Translations under genes and position numbers: made by a program | Notes under the pieces: model-generated | What the model was told of the DNA's origin: nothing | Database searches by the model: none | The model's input: the letters and a program-made list of their open reading frames with translations, nothing else | NCBI RefSeq assembly: GCF_002939865.1 | Contig: NZ_MDEE01000021.1 | Location: forward strand, 19,511 to 83,510 | DNA length: 64,000 nucleotides | DNA from: Xanthomonas dyei | Lineage (GTDB): Bacteria > Pseudomonadota > Gammaproteobacteria > Xanthomonadales > Xanthomonadaceae | Direction of reading: 5' to 3' | In this document: piece by piece, positions 17,139 through 26,483 of the stretch | How positions within the stretch are numbered: the stretch's first letter is position 1 | How the letters are laid out: every line of letters begins with the position of its first letter

Positions 17139-18416
17139 TCAGTTCGATTGCAACAGGGTGCGCATGCGTTGGCACGACGCGGCGATGGCATCCACCAGCG
17201 CATCCAGGACCGGATGCGCGAGGCCTTCCTGTCGAAGCACGACGGCAAGATCACGCGCCTGATCGGGCAGGTCGCTTGCGGCCATCTCCATCCAGGCGAG
17301 GCAGGTCATGGCGTCCAGGCGCAGCGTTTCGGCCAATTGCCGCCAGTCGCCTGGACCAATGTCCCACCAGCGATAGTGGCTGCCGACTTTCATTGCCATC
17401 TTGATTTTGCGCTGTTGCAGTTGCGGATGCGGCAGGGCGCTGGAGATGTCGTACAACGGTGCCAGCCGTACCTGCCGGTGTTGGCCGAGCAGCAGCGAAT
17501 AGTTCTTTGCGTGCGCATCGGTGCCGCCGATCAGGTGATTGAAGACCAACGCCTGGAACAGGGTTTCGACGTCCTGCCGCGCCCGTGAGGAGTGCGTCCA
17601 CAACAGCTGCGACAACGCAGCCGGTCCCGGGCCACCCTGGTTCTGGTATTTGATCTGCGGCATCACCCCCAGCGCTTGGCAGACGTCTTCCTGGTGTATG
17701 CGCAGCAGCCTGCCGTCGCTGCCGATGCGGTCGTAACGTTCGACGCAAATGGCGGTTTCATCGCCGAAGCGCATCGCCTGGGCGGATGCGGTCGGCAGGC
17801 CGATGCTGCGCGCCAGGCGCAGGCAGAACAGCTCGTTCTCGACGAACCCGTCGTATTCCCCGCTCGGTGGTTTGAGGATATGCGTGGTCGGGATGCGTCC
17901 GGCCGGGATGGCCCACTGCTGCCCGTCGTGCAGCAACGCGATCTTGGCCTGCGCGCCGGCCAGGCTGAATTGACCGACGTCATCGACCTGGCGTGCTGCA
18001 CCCACATCCTGGCGCAGCCTGCGCAAGCGTGCTTCCAGTTCGCCATCGGTGAGCGGTTCGATGGCGTCGCTGGCGCCGGACAGCACATCCTCAAGTCGGG
18101 CTTCGGTGACGAACTGCACTGCACCAGCGCAATCCTCGCCGACGTGCGACAACAGGGCGAGCGGGTTGCGCGGAGAGACCTGGAACCTGGAGGCCCAGCG
18201 TTGCAGTGTGGCTTCGTTGTCTGGCAGCAGGCCCCACAGCACTGCGTCGACCGCCTCTGTGCGGTGATCCTCCTTGCTAAGCGGAAGATTCAACGACAGC
18301 GGTATCGCACTATTCGAATGCTGCCAGTCCGGCGTGTAGGTAAATCGTGGAAGCCCATGCGGGTCGGACGCAAGATGACCGATCACCTGGTGTTCGATCA
18401 GTGCGAGCAGTCTCAC
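17139..18416 (-). CDS. hipA: HipA-family serine/threonine kinase toxin
   Basis: Toxin kinase of a type II toxin-antitoxin module; E. coli HipA phosphorylates glutamyl-tRNA synthetase and induces persistence. The product has 425 residues. Kinase signatures are all present: the Ser151-containing loop 'SLAGAQAKIAL', the site that autophosphorylates in E. coli HipA; the catalytic 'GTDAHAKN' with Asp300 and Asn305; and the metal-binding 'LYDIS' with Asp323. The N-terminal couple_hipA domain covers ~1-100. The GTG start (18414-18416) overlaps the hipB stop in GTGA, showing translational coupling. An intact toxin is expected. Confidence 0.92.
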   Translation of the reverse strand: MRLLALIEHQVIGHLASDPHGLPRFTYTPDWQHSNSAIPLSLNLPLSKEDHRTEAVDAVLWGLLPDNEATLQRWASRFQVSPRNPLALLSHVGEDCAGAVQFVTEARLEDVLSGASDAIEPLTDGELEARLRRLRQDVGAARQVDDVGQFSLAGAQAKIALLHDGQQWAIPAGRIPTTHILKPPSGEYDGFVENELFCLRLARSIGLPTASAQAMRFGDETAICVERYDRIGSDGRLLRIHQEDVCQALGVMPQIKYQNQGGPGPAALSQLLWTHSSRARQDVETLFQALVFNHLIGGTDAHAKNYSLLLGQHRQVRLAPLYDISSALPHPQLQQRKIKMAMKVGSHYRWWDIGPGDWRQLAETLRLDAMTCLAWMEMAASDLPDQARDLAVVLRQEGLAHPVLDALVDAIAASCQRMRTLLQSN

Positions 18417-19030
18417 GGATCGCCCTTCTTTTTAGAAGATGCCGATATGACGTTGGAAATTTTCGCTGCCTTGCCAACCTTCGAACGATCACGTGCGGAG
18501 ACCTGGTTCTGCAAGACTTCATTCACTCCATGTTTTTCATTCGGTGCATCGATCAGCGAGGGATATTTATTCAGTGCTGCAGCTAATGCTGCCTGCGCCG
18601 GAGACTGTTTTAGAGCATCCAATGCCGGAAATGGTCTGTGCAAGCCAGCGTTTTTCAGCCTATCGAGCGACGAGAATTGAGTCTGGATAGTGTTGTTGAA
18701 CGCATTGAGAACGTTGGTTCCCAATGGCGGATTGGACCGGTTATGTTCAACGATCGCATCGAGATTGATCGGCGTCACGGTGCCGCGATCGGGCACGCTC
18801 GCCTGCGGAACCTGAGCAACGCCTGGGCCCAGCATCAACTCCAGTCCCAACGCCTGCAGCGCTCTCAGGATCAATTGCAGTTCCGCACGCGGCTTGCCTT
18901 TCTCGATATCGACGACCCATTGCCGGCTCACACCGATGTCGTTGGCCAGGCGAGCCTGATCCCAGCCCAGGCGCTTGCGCCTGGCGCGGATGATGTTACC
19001 GATATCGGAAGGTGTGCGGACAGTATCCAT
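18413..19030 (-). CDS. hipB: HipB-like Xre-family antitoxin with long C-terminal extension
   Basis: DNA-binding antitoxin of 205 residues. The HTH_3 domain is at ~8-62 ('IIRARRKRLGWDQARLANDIGVSRQWVVDIEKGK'). E. coli HipB is only 88 residues, so the ~135-residue tail (~70-205, Asn/Ser/Ala-rich, ending 'SASSKKKGDP') is unusual. The tail may wrap HipA or be a protease-sensitive segment; that is inference. I chose the ATG at 19028-19030; another ATG at 19055-19057 lies inside the upstream palindrome and would add nine residues. No clear Shine-Dalgarno is seen for either. It is first in the hipBA operon and expected to repress its own promoter. Confidence 0.85.
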   Translation of the reverse strand: MDTVRTPSDIGNIIRARRKRLGWDQARLANDIGVSRQWVVDIEKGKPRAELQLILRALQALGLELMLGPGVAQVPQASVPDRGTVTPINLDAIVEHNRSNPPLGTNVLNAFNNTIQTQFSSLDRLKNAGLHRPFPALDALKQSPAQAALAAALNKYPSLIDAPNEKHGVNEVLQNQVSARDRSKVGKAAKISNVISASSKKKGDP

Positions 19031-19036
19031 GGCTGC

Positions 19037-19085
19037 AATGTAAGCGATCGGCGACATTGGCGCAATGTCGCCGATCGCTTACATT
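19037..19085. promoter_or_regulatory. Perfect 23-bp palindrome at the hipBA start
   Basis: Arms 19037-19059 and 19063-19085 are exact reverse complements separated by GCG. The inner part reads GCGACATTG-GCG-CAATGTCGC. It lies 6 bp upstream of the hipB ATG and probably covers the promoter or leader, the usual place for a HipB autorepression operator. As RNA it would also form a very stable hairpin over the translation start. Confidence 0.75.
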
Positions 19086-19127
19086 CGAAAGGCCAATCGC
19101 GCCGAACCACCCAATGTCTCCAATAAA

Positions 19128-19174
19128 ATGTCGTCGAGCGATGACATGAAAAAAATGTCATCGTTCGGCGACAT
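19128..19174. promoter_or_regulatory. Second palindrome upstream of hipBA
   Basis: Arms 19128-19147 and 19155-19174 pair with two mismatches around the spacer GAAAAAA. The inner half-sites ATGACAT/ATGTCAT share the GACAT motif with the first palindrome. One arm reaches the stop codon of the IOR gene (19174-19176). It is either a second HipB operator or a 3' hairpin for the IOR transcript. Confidence 0.65.
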
Positions 19175-22100
19175 CAGGCGGCCTGCACCACATGCAGCAC
19201 CTTGGGATTGCGCCACTGCGCCAGCAAGGTCGCTTCGCGCGCCTTGGCCTCACGCAGATGCGCCTCCTTGACGTGCCCATAGCCGCGGATGTGTTCGGGG
19301 ATGCTGGCGATCTGCGCGGCCAGGCCCACGTTGTCGGCATCCAGACGCTCCAGCAGCCCGTCCACGGTGGCGAGATAATCGACAATCAGCTGCCGCTCGC
19401 TGCGGCGCTCTGCGGTGTAGCCGAACACATCGAGCTTGCCGCCGCGCAGGAATTTCAGCCGTGCCAGCAGCTTGAAAGCGCTGAACATCCACGGCCCGTA
19501 TTCGCGCTTGATCGCATGGCCGTGTGCATCCTTCTTGGCCAGCAGCGGTGGTGCCAGGTGGAAGCGGACCGTGTAGTCGCCTTCGAACTGCTGCTGCAGC
19601 CGGCGCTGGAAATCGCCACGCGTGTATAACCGCGCAACTTCATATTCGTCCTTGTAGGCCATCAGCTTGAAGGCGTAGCGCGCCACCGCTTCGATCAACG
19701 CCGTGCTGCCGGGGACGCGTTGGGCCTCGTGTCCACGCACGCGTTCCACCAGCGCGCGATAGCGCTGCGCGTAGGCAGCGTCCTGGTAGTCGGTGAGAAA
19801 CGCGATGCGGCGGGTAATCGCTTCGTCCAGCGACTGCGCCAGCTGCTCATCGTCGAGTGGATGCACCGGTGCATCCACATCGCCATGCAGTGTGCTGCCA
19901 TCGGTTTGCGCCAACGCACGCGGTGCGTTTTGTCCGCTGAGAGTGTGGTCTTCCCAGCTACCGGGCGCACGTGCGGCGGGTGTGTCACCGTGTCGATGTG
20001 CAGACGCGTCAGCGTTGGCCAGACCTGCAGCGCGTTGCACCGCCGGCAGATCCACCGCCGCCAGCCGGCCCCAGGCGAAGGCCTGCTGATTCATCGCCAC
20101 CGCTGCGCCATTGAGTTCGATCGCGCGCATCAATGCCGCATGCGACAACGGCACCAGTCCGTGCTGCCAGGCATAACCCAGCACGAACAGATTGCTGGCG
20201 ATCGCATCGCCCAGCAATGCAGTGGCCAGTTGCGTGGCATCCAGCAATAACGGCTCCTGTCCGCCAAGCGCGGTACGCACGCCGGCAATGATCTCGTCAG
20301 CCGGGAACTGCAGATCCGGCTGCGTGGTGAAGCTGCCCGGCATCGCCTCATAGGTGTTGAGCACCACCTGGGTGCGGCCATCGCGTACCTTGGACAGCGC
20401 CCAATAATCGTTGACCACCACCATGTCGCAGCCCACCACCAGGTCGGCTTCGCCGGCGGCAATGCGCACCGCATGGATATCGCCGGGCGTGCGCGCGATG
20501 CGGATATGCGTGGTGACCGCGCCACCTTTTTGCGCCAGGCCGGTCTGGTCCAGCACCGTGGCGCCCTTGCCTTCAAGGTGCCCGGCCATGCCCAGCAGCG
20601 CACCGATGGTCACCACGCCAGTGCCGCCGACGCCGGTGATCAGGATGTTCCAGGGCTGCTCCAACGTGGTGCGCTGCGGCGGTGCGGGCAGGTTATCCAG
20701 CAATGCGCTGGCATCGCGTTGTTTGCCCTTGCGCGGCGCACCGCCATGCACGGTGACAAAGCTCGGGCAGAACCCGGAGACGCAGGAATAATCCTTGTTG
20801 CAATTGGATTGATCGATCTGCCGCTTGCGCCCGAATTCGGTTTCCTTCGGCAGCACCGACACGCAAAAACTTTTCTCGCCGCAATCGCCGCAGCCTTCGC
20901 AGACCAGCGAATTGATCATGACGCGCTTGGGCGGGTCGACCAGCTTGCCGCGTTTGCGGCGCCGACGCTTTTCGGTGGCGCAAGTCTGATCGAAGATCAG
21001 GATCGACACCCCCTTGACCGTGCGCAGGTGCTGTTGCACTGCATCCAGCTCGCCACGATCATGAAATGCCACATCGGCGGGAAACAGATCGCGCCGCCGC
21101 GTCCACTTGCCGATGTCGTCGCTGACGATCGCAATCTCGTGGATACCTTCGGCGCGTAGCTGATGGGCGATGTCCGGCACGGTGAGCGTGCCGTCCACCG
21201 GCTGGCCGCCGGTCATGGCCACCGCATCGTTGTAGAGAATCTTGTAGGTGATGTTGACGCCGGTGGCGACCGATTGGCGAATCGCCAACGAGCCGCTGTG
21301 GAAATACGTGCCATCGCCCAGGTTCTGGAACACGTGCGGGGTGTCGGTAAACGGCGCCTGCCCCGACCACGTCACGCCTTCGCCGCCCATGTGGGTGAAG
21401 GTGTCGGTGGAGCGGTTCATCCAGGTCACCATGTAATGGCACCCGATGCCGCCCAGCGCGCGCGAGCCTTCCGGCACCACCGTGGAGGTGTTGTGCGGGC
21501 AGCCCGAGCAGTAATGCGGCACGCGCGGGAACTGCGCGCGCGGCAAGGCCATTTCCGCTTCCTTGGTCTCCATCCAGCGCAACCGCTGCTCGATCGAATC
21601 GGCAGTGAAAAAGCGCTGGATGCGCTTGCCGATCACCGCGGCGATCGTGGCCGGGGTCAGCTCGCCGGTCGACGGCAAAATCCATGCGCCGTGTTCGTCG
21701 TACTTGCCGACGATGCTCGGCCGCGCGCCGGCGTTGGCCGGCCAGTTATAGAACAGTTCCTTCATCTGGCGCTCGATGAAGGCCTTCTTTTCTTCCACCA
21801 CCACAATGTCGTCGAGCCCCTGCGCGAACGCGCTGATGCCCACCGGTTCCAGCGGCCAGGTCATGCCGACCTTGTACACGCGGATACCGATCTGCGCGCA
21901 GGCCTGCGCATCCAGGCCCAGGTACTCCAGGGCCTGCAATACGTCCAGATAGCTCTTGCCGGTGGTGACGATGCCCAGCCGCGCGCGCGGCGAATCCAGC
22001 ACGATCCGGTCGATCTGGTTTGCCCGTGCGAATGCCTGCGCCGCCGCCACCGCATAGCGATGCAGGCGCATTTCCTGATCCACCGGCGGGTCCGGCCAAC

Positions 22101-22866
22101 GGATGCTCAAACCGCCCGGCGGCAGCGCGAAATCCTCCGGCAGCACGATGCTGCGCGCGAACGGGTCCACCTGCACCGACGCGGACGATTCCACGGTCTC
22201 GGCGATGGTCTTGAAGCCGATCCAGCGCCCGGTGTAGCGGCTCATCGCCCAGCCCAGCAGGCCCATGTCCAGGATGTCCTGCACCCCGGCCGGGTTGAGG
22301 ATGGGCATCATCGCGCTGACGAATTCGTCTTCCGACCCATGCGGCAGCGTCGAGCTGCGGCAGGCATGGTCGTCGGCGGCCAGCGCCAGCACGCCGCCAA
22401 ACGGTGAGGTGCCGGCGGCATTGGCGTGTTTGAACACGTCGCCGCTGCGGTCCACGCCCGGGCCCTTGCCGTACCACATGCCGTATACGCCCTGCACCTT
22501 GGCGCCGGGGAACAGGTTGGTCTGCTGGGTGCCCCACACCATGGTGGCGGCCAGGTCCTCGTTGAGGCCCGGGGTGAAGGTCACCCTGGCGGCATCAAGA
22601 TGCTTGCGCGCGCGCCACAGTTCCAGATCCAGCCCGCCCAAGGGGCTGCCGCGGTAGCCGCTGATGAAGCCGGCGGTGTCCAGGCCGGCCGCGTCGTCGC
22701 GCAGGCGTTGCAGCAACGGCAGCCGCACCAGGGCCTGCACGCCGGACAGATAGATGCGCCCATCGGTGCGCGTGTATTTGTGGTCCAGTGTGTAGTCCGC
22801 ATCCACCCGGCCGAGCTCCGGCGTGTTGGCAGAGTCGGGAGAAGAGAGTGCAGCGGTACTGGTCAT
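19174..22866 (-). CDS. Indolepyruvate ferredoxin oxidoreductase family protein (fused subunits)
   Basis: Thiamine-diphosphate 2-oxoacid:ferredoxin oxidoreductase that decarboxylates aryl- or branched-chain pyruvates to acyl-CoA. The single 1,230-residue chain fuses regions that archaea encode as IorA and IorB. It has a POR-type N-terminus ('GYRGSPLGGLDLELW'), a TPP-binding part ('HYCSGCPHNTSTVVPEG', 'GGIGCHYMVTWM') and cysteine clusters for Fe-S centres ('VCEGCGDCGEKSFC', 'CNKDYSCVSGFC'). The gamma-type domain follows ('ITGVGGTGVVTIGALLG'), then a C-terminal DUF6537-like region. The ATG at 22864-22866 is chosen; an upstream start would add 17 residues. Monocistronic. The physiological substrate is not certain. 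Confidence 0.9.
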   Translation of the reverse strand: MTSTAALSSPDSANTPELGRVDADYTLDHKYTRTDGRIYLSGVQALVRLPLLQRLRDDAAGLDTAGFISGYRGSPLGGLDLELWRARKHLDAARVTFTPGLNEDLAATMVWGTQQTNLFPGAKVQGVYGMWYGKGPGVDRSGDVFKHANAAGTSPFGGVLALAADDHACRSSTLPHGSEDEFVSAMMPILNPAGVQDILDMGLLGWAMSRYTGRWIGFKTIAETVESSASVQVDPFARSIVLPEDFALPPGGLSIRWPDPPVDQEMRLHRYAVAAAQAFARANQIDRIVLDSPRARLGIVTTGKSYLDVLQALEYLGLDAQACAQIGIRVYKVGMTWPLEPVGISAFAQGLDDIVVVEEKKAFIERQMKELFYNWPANAGARPSIVGKYDEHGAWILPSTGELTPATIAAVIGKRIQRFFTADSIEQRLRWMETKEAEMALPRAQFPRVPHYCSGCPHNTSTVVPEGSRALGGIGCHYMVTWMNRSTDTFTHMGGEGVTWSGQAPFTDTPHVFQNLGDGTYFHSGSLAIRQSVATGVNITYKILYNDAVAMTGGQPVDGTLTVPDIAHQLRAEGIHEIAIVSDDIGKWTRRRDLFPADVAFHDRGELDAVQQHLRTVKGVSILIFDQTCATEKRRRRKRGKLVDPPKRVMINSLVCEGCGDCGEKSFCVSVLPKETEFGRKRQIDQSNCNKDYSCVSGFCPSFVTVHGGAPRKGKQRDASALLDNLPAPPQRTTLEQPWNILITGVGGTGVVTIGALLGMAGHLEGKGATVLDQTGLAQKGGAVTTHIRIARTPGDIHAVRIAAGEADLVVGCDMVVVNDYWALSKVRDGRTQVVLNTYEAMPGSFTTQPDLQFPADEIIAGVRTALGGQEPLLLDATQLATALLGDAIASNLFVLGYAWQHGLVPLSHAALMRAIELNGAAVAMNQQAFAWGRLAAVDLPAVQRAAGLANADASAHRHGDTPAARAPGSWEDHTLSGQNAPRALAQTDGSTLHGDVDAPVHPLDDEQLAQSLDEAITRRIAFLTDYQDAAYAQRYRALVERVRGHEAQRVPGSTALIEAVARYAFKLMAYKDEYEVARLYTRGDFQRRLQQQFEGDYTVRFHLAPPLLAKKDAHGHAIKREYGPWMFSAFKLLARLKFLRGGKLDVFGYTAERRSERQLIVDYLATVDGLLERLDADNVGLAAQIASIPEHIRGYGHVKEAHLREAKAREATLLAQWRNPKVLHVVQAA

Positions 22867-23061
22867 GGCGTGCCCGGAAAGGGTGGCTGGGACCCGGTGC
22901 GTGTCATTTGAAACCAATGACGCGCCCGACGGATTCCAAAACGGCGGTGCAAAGTGTAACAGTCAGCCTTCACGCGCCCGTTCGCATGCGGATGCGCAGC
23001 CGTCGCGCTGCGGGTAGGATGGGGACGGGAAGGGTCGTTTGCTGTTTCAGGGGAAAATACA

Positions 23062-23697
23062 GTGAAAAGGAAATACGCATGGGCCGCCTTGGTCCTGCTC
23101 GGAGGCGTGTGGTCGCTGGCGCAGGCGCAGAGCCTGCCCAAGCCCAAGGAGTTCTATTTCGACGAAGACCGCAGCACCACCAAGGCGGTGGTCGCTGTGC
23201 CGGGGCAGGGCGATGCCGTGGTCGACCGTCTGGCCGCGATGGTGCAGCGTGACGCACGCGCTGCCGAACCGCGCGCCCAGCTGGCATCGCTTGCGTATGC
23301 CGGCGGACGCACGCAACTGGGCGATGAGCTGTACCAGGGCGCATTGGCACTGGTCTCCAATGGCAGCCAGCAATATCGGGCCATCAGCTGGAACTACGGC
23401 TGGGACCTGCTGCGCGCCGACAAGCCCGACAAGGCGTTGCAGCAGTGGGCCAACCTGGCCAATGGTCGCCCGGCCACGCCGGAATGGTTGCCCACCACCG
23501 CCGCCTTGACGTTGTGGCGGGCAGGTCGCAAGCAGGAGGCTACCGAGTGGTATGCCGCCGCGGTGCGCACCTGGCCCGATCGTTGGGGCAGCACTGCCAA
23601 TTACGCCAGCCTGCTGCCGGATTGGCGCGAGGCTGAGCGCACCAGCCTGGCCGAGGTCTTTGCGGCATGGCAGGCCAACCCGCCAGCGTTTCCGTAA
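23062..23697 (+). CDS. Secreted TPR-like hypothetical protein
   Basis: A 211-residue exported protein starting at a GTG preceded by AGGGGAAA. Signal peptide ~1-23 ('ALVLLGGVWSLAQAQ'). The mature part is alpha-helical with TPR-like pairs ('ISWNYGWDLLRADKPDKALQQWANL', 'LPTTAALTLWRAGRKQEATEWYAAAV'), suggesting a periplasmic protein-protein interaction module. I do not recognise a named family. No operon partner is close. Confidence 0.8.
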   Translation: MKRKYAWAALVLLGGVWSLAQAQSLPKPKEFYFDEDRSTTKAVVAVPGQGDAVVDRLAAMVQRDARAAEPRAQLASLAYAGGRTQLGDELYQGALALVSNGSQQYRAISWNYGWDLLRADKPDKALQQWANLANGRPATPEWLPTTAALTLWRAGRKQEATEWYAAAVRTWPDRWGSTANYASLLPDWREAERTSLAEVFAAWQANPPAFP

Positions 23698-24282
23698 GCG
23701 GTACGCCGCGCTGCAGGGATTGCCTGCAGCGCATGCCGTGCAGTGGTCTGCAGGTTTGCTGCAGGGTCCTGCCCGCCGACCATCGCGGGACACGCTGCAA
23801 GGACGTCCATACCAGCTCTTGCACGGCATTCACGGCGCGTCAGGTCCCGCGAAGGTGAGCGAGCAAGGACAGTCGCGATGGTCGTTGCGCACAGGGTTCA
23901 ATCACGCAGCCGGCAACCTGTCTGCTGCGGTGTCCTCGCCGATTGCAGGACCGTTGGCGGCATGGATACCGCCATCGAGCCCCCAGGGACGGGGTCACGG
24001 CGTGTCCTGCGAGCGGCGAGGGCACCGCGCCCTCCACAGACTGGCTTCGGAATAGGCAAACGAGGGAAGTCTCGCTGCGCACCGATGGCGCGCCCTCTTC
24101 GTGCAGGGATCCAATGGAGCGCGCGACCGCTTGTTCCGGCTCGATCTGTTGCGCCGTAAAGTGCTTGGCCATCGGGCCGACGCGTTCTTCGCGCGAGCGC
24201 GACGCCAAGCCAGCCTTCCTCCAATGCCTGGGCCCGGCGCTGTGCGATCCTGTGCATCGCTCTCCAACAGACACGATCAGCC
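23698..24282. other. Gene-free region
   Basis: About 585 bp between the TPR-like gene and the AEC transporter. Open frames on both strands lack start context and family similarity. I see no repeat, hairpin or RNA gene that I can name here. Confidence 0.55.
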
Positions 24283-25200
24283 ATGGCGGTGGATGCATTT
24301 GCGTTGATCCTGGCGATGCTGGGGCTTGGCCTGGTATTCGCGCGGCTCAAGGTGCTGCCCGACAACAGCGCCGATGTGCTCAATCGCATCGTGTTGTACA
24401 TCTGCCTGCCTGCCTCGGTGCTGACCTACGTGCCGCGCCTGCATCTGGACGCCTCGCTGGGCGGGGTGATCGCCACGCCATGGCTGCTGACCGCCATCAT
24501 CGTGCCGCTGCTGTGGGGCTGCAGCCACGTGTTGCGCTTCGGCCGTGCCGAGTACGCCGCGCTGCTGATGTGCGTGGTGTTCACCAACTCCAGCTTCATC
24601 GGGTTTCCGATGGTGCGCGCGCTGCTGGGCGACCAGGCCCTGCCGTACGCGGTGGTGTACGACCAGTTCGGCACCTTCGTGCTGTTGTCCACCTTCGGCC
24701 TGTACGTGCTGGCGCGCTACAGCGGCGATACGCCGCCCACCGCAAAAATCATACTGACCCGTGTCCTCAAGTTCCCGCCGCTGTGGGCGCTGCTGTTTGC
24801 GCTGACGTTGATGCCCGCGCAGCCGCCGGCCTGGATCGGCGCAGGCCTCAAGAGCCTGGCCGATGCGATGTTGCCGCTGGTGATGCTGGCGGTGGGCTTT
24901 TCGCTGCAGTTGCGTCTGCCCGCCGACGAACTCAAGCCGCTGGCGGTGGGGCTGATCTTCAAGCTGGCGGTGATGCCGATCCTGGCGCTGCCGCTGTCCT
25001 GGGCGCTCGGCCTGCGCGGGCTGATGCTGCAGACCACCGTGCTCGAATCGGCCATGCCCACCATGATCACCGCCGCCGCGCTGGCGATCTCGCATCGGCT
25101 GGCCCCCAGGCTGGCGGCCGCCATGGTCGGCTACAGCATCCTGCTCTCGCTGCTGACCTTGCCCGCCTGGTCCTGGTTGCTGGCGCGCCTGGTGGCTTGA
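24283..25200 (+). CDS. AEC (auxin efflux carrier) family transporter
   Basis: Inner-membrane carrier of 305 residues with ten hydrophobic helices in two inverted halves separated by a loop near residue 150 ('YSGDTPPTAKI'). Family marks are 'LPDNSADVLNRIVLYICLPASVLT' in helix 2 and 'TNSSFIGFPMVRALLG' in the first half, with 'ESAMPTMITAAALA' in the second. Bacterial members export organic acids such as malate or malonate; the substrate here is unknown. The ATG at 24283 gives a full first helix. The next gene starts 66 bp on and may be co-transcribed. Confidence 0.88.
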   Translation: MAVDAFALILAMLGLGLVFARLKVLPDNSADVLNRIVLYICLPASVLTYVPRLHLDASLGGVIATPWLLTAIIVPLLWGCSHVLRFGRAEYAALLMCVVFTNSSFIGFPMVRALLGDQALPYAVVYDQFGTFVLLSTFGLYVLARYSGDTPPTAKIILTRVLKFPPLWALLFALTLMPAQPPAWIGAGLKSLADAMLPLVMLAVGFSLQLRLPADELKPLAVGLIFKLAVMPILALPLSWALGLRGLMLQTTVLESAMPTMITAAALAISHRLAPRLAAAMVGYSILLSLLTLPAWSWLLARLVA

Positions 25201-25266
25201 TACGCCCGCAGCGGCATGAAATGCTGGCCTGCGGCATGGTGCCGCGCTCACACGGAAGACAAGCAC

Positions 25267-26331
25267 ATGCAGGGATATCGTCAGATCGCAGTTGCGCTGC
25301 TGTGCCTTGGCACCAGCCTGTCGGCCTCTGCGGCAACAGCGCCTGCCACACCCGATCCCGCCAATGCACCCGAGGTGCAGCAGTGGGCACAGCAAGTTGG
25401 CCAGGCCATGCAGGCGCGGCTGCAGACCCTGGCCGCCAGCGAACAGCCGCGTCAGCGTTATGTTGCAGGCCTGCTGCGGCTCAGCGATGACGCGCAGACT
25501 GATACGCAGGCCGCCGCCACCGGCGATGCGCCAGCCCAGCGGGCAGTGCTGCAAGGCGCGCTGGATGCACGGCCCCGCGATCTGCTGGTCGCGCGTGTAG
25601 AGGCCAACGACTGCCCGGCGGAGCTGCGTTGCGACCCGGCCGGCGCAGTGGTTTTTCTGGAACAGGCCGATGCCGGCAACGCCGATGCGCCGTTGCGGGC
25701 CTTCAGCGCCGCGCAGCGACGCGGCGATCGGCTCGCCGCCGAATCCGCCTGGCAGGCCGCCGCACGCGCGGACCATTTCGACAGCGGCGCGGTTGCGCTG
25801 GGGCAGGCCTTGCACGCGGCCTATGCCGGGATGCAATGGCCACACCTGCAATCGTCGCAGCTGCGCGCGCAATTGCAGGCACAAGGTCTGCCGTCCACTG
25901 GTGCGGAGATGGCGATGGGCTACGTGATGGGCGCCTGGGCGGCGCACGCACTTCCGTCGCTGGTTGAGGTCACGCGCCGATGCACCCCGCCCATCGCCGC
26001 ACCTGCATTGCGCGATGAGTGCATGGTCATCCTCGGCAACCTGGGCAACGACGACGCAATGCTGGTAACGGCGTTGATCGGCTCCGAGCGCATGGCAGCG
26101 CTGAGCACCGGCCGCGATGCTGCGTATTGGCACGCGCGGGTACGCGAGTTGCGGTGGTTGCAGCAGCATCAACATCGCCGCACGCCCAGTGTTGCCACTG
26201 CCACTGCCACTGCTGAGGTTGAGATCACTTTGACGCAAGGTGAAATCCCCGCATTGCGCGCGTCCTTGCAACGCAGCGGCGTTACCGCCTTGCCACCGGC
26301 GGGCTGGCATCCCGTCGCCGCAATTCGCTGA
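25267..26331 (+). CDS. Secreted hypothetical protein
   Basis: A 354-residue protein with a clear Sec signal peptide ('QIAVALLCLGTSLSASAATAPA', cleavage ~residue 20). The mature part is Ala-rich and mostly helical, resembling degenerate tetratricopeptide or Sel1-like repeats. Two Cys pairs could form disulfides ('NDCPAELRCDPAG', 'RRCTPPIAAPALRDEC'). I do not recognise a family. I chose the ATG at 25267 because it starts the signal peptide directly. It sits between the AEC transporter and the ParA-like gene. Confidence 0.8.
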   Translation: MQGYRQIAVALLCLGTSLSASAATAPATPDPANAPEVQQWAQQVGQAMQARLQTLAASEQPRQRYVAGLLRLSDDAQTDTQAAATGDAPAQRAVLQGALDARPRDLLVARVEANDCPAELRCDPAGAVVFLEQADAGNADAPLRAFSAAQRRGDRLAAESAWQAAARADHFDSGAVALGQALHAAYAGMQWPHLQSSQLRAQLQAQGLPSTGAEMAMGYVMGAWAAHALPSLVEVTRRCTPPIAAPALRDECMVILGNLGNDDAMLVTALIGSERMAALSTGRDAAYWHARVRELRWLQQHQHRRTPSVATATATAEVEITLTQGEIPALRASLQRSGVTALPPAGWHPVAAIR

Positions 26332-26483
26332 GACACAAGGTGCGCAGCAAATGTGCGCGGCTGAACCGTGCGCGTTTGCTGCACTGCGATGACGAACGCA
26401 CGCATCGCGTTTAACGCGTTTCGACTACTCCCTCACCTTGCCGCGGTGTACGCTGCCGGCTTGCTCCCGGAAGCGAGGCGTGC

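Noticed and set aside
17139..22866. hipBA plus the IOR gene as one defence or phage-inhibition island
   Set aside because: IOR is an ordinary metabolic gene of the genus, with native composition; only hipBA and its operators stand out.
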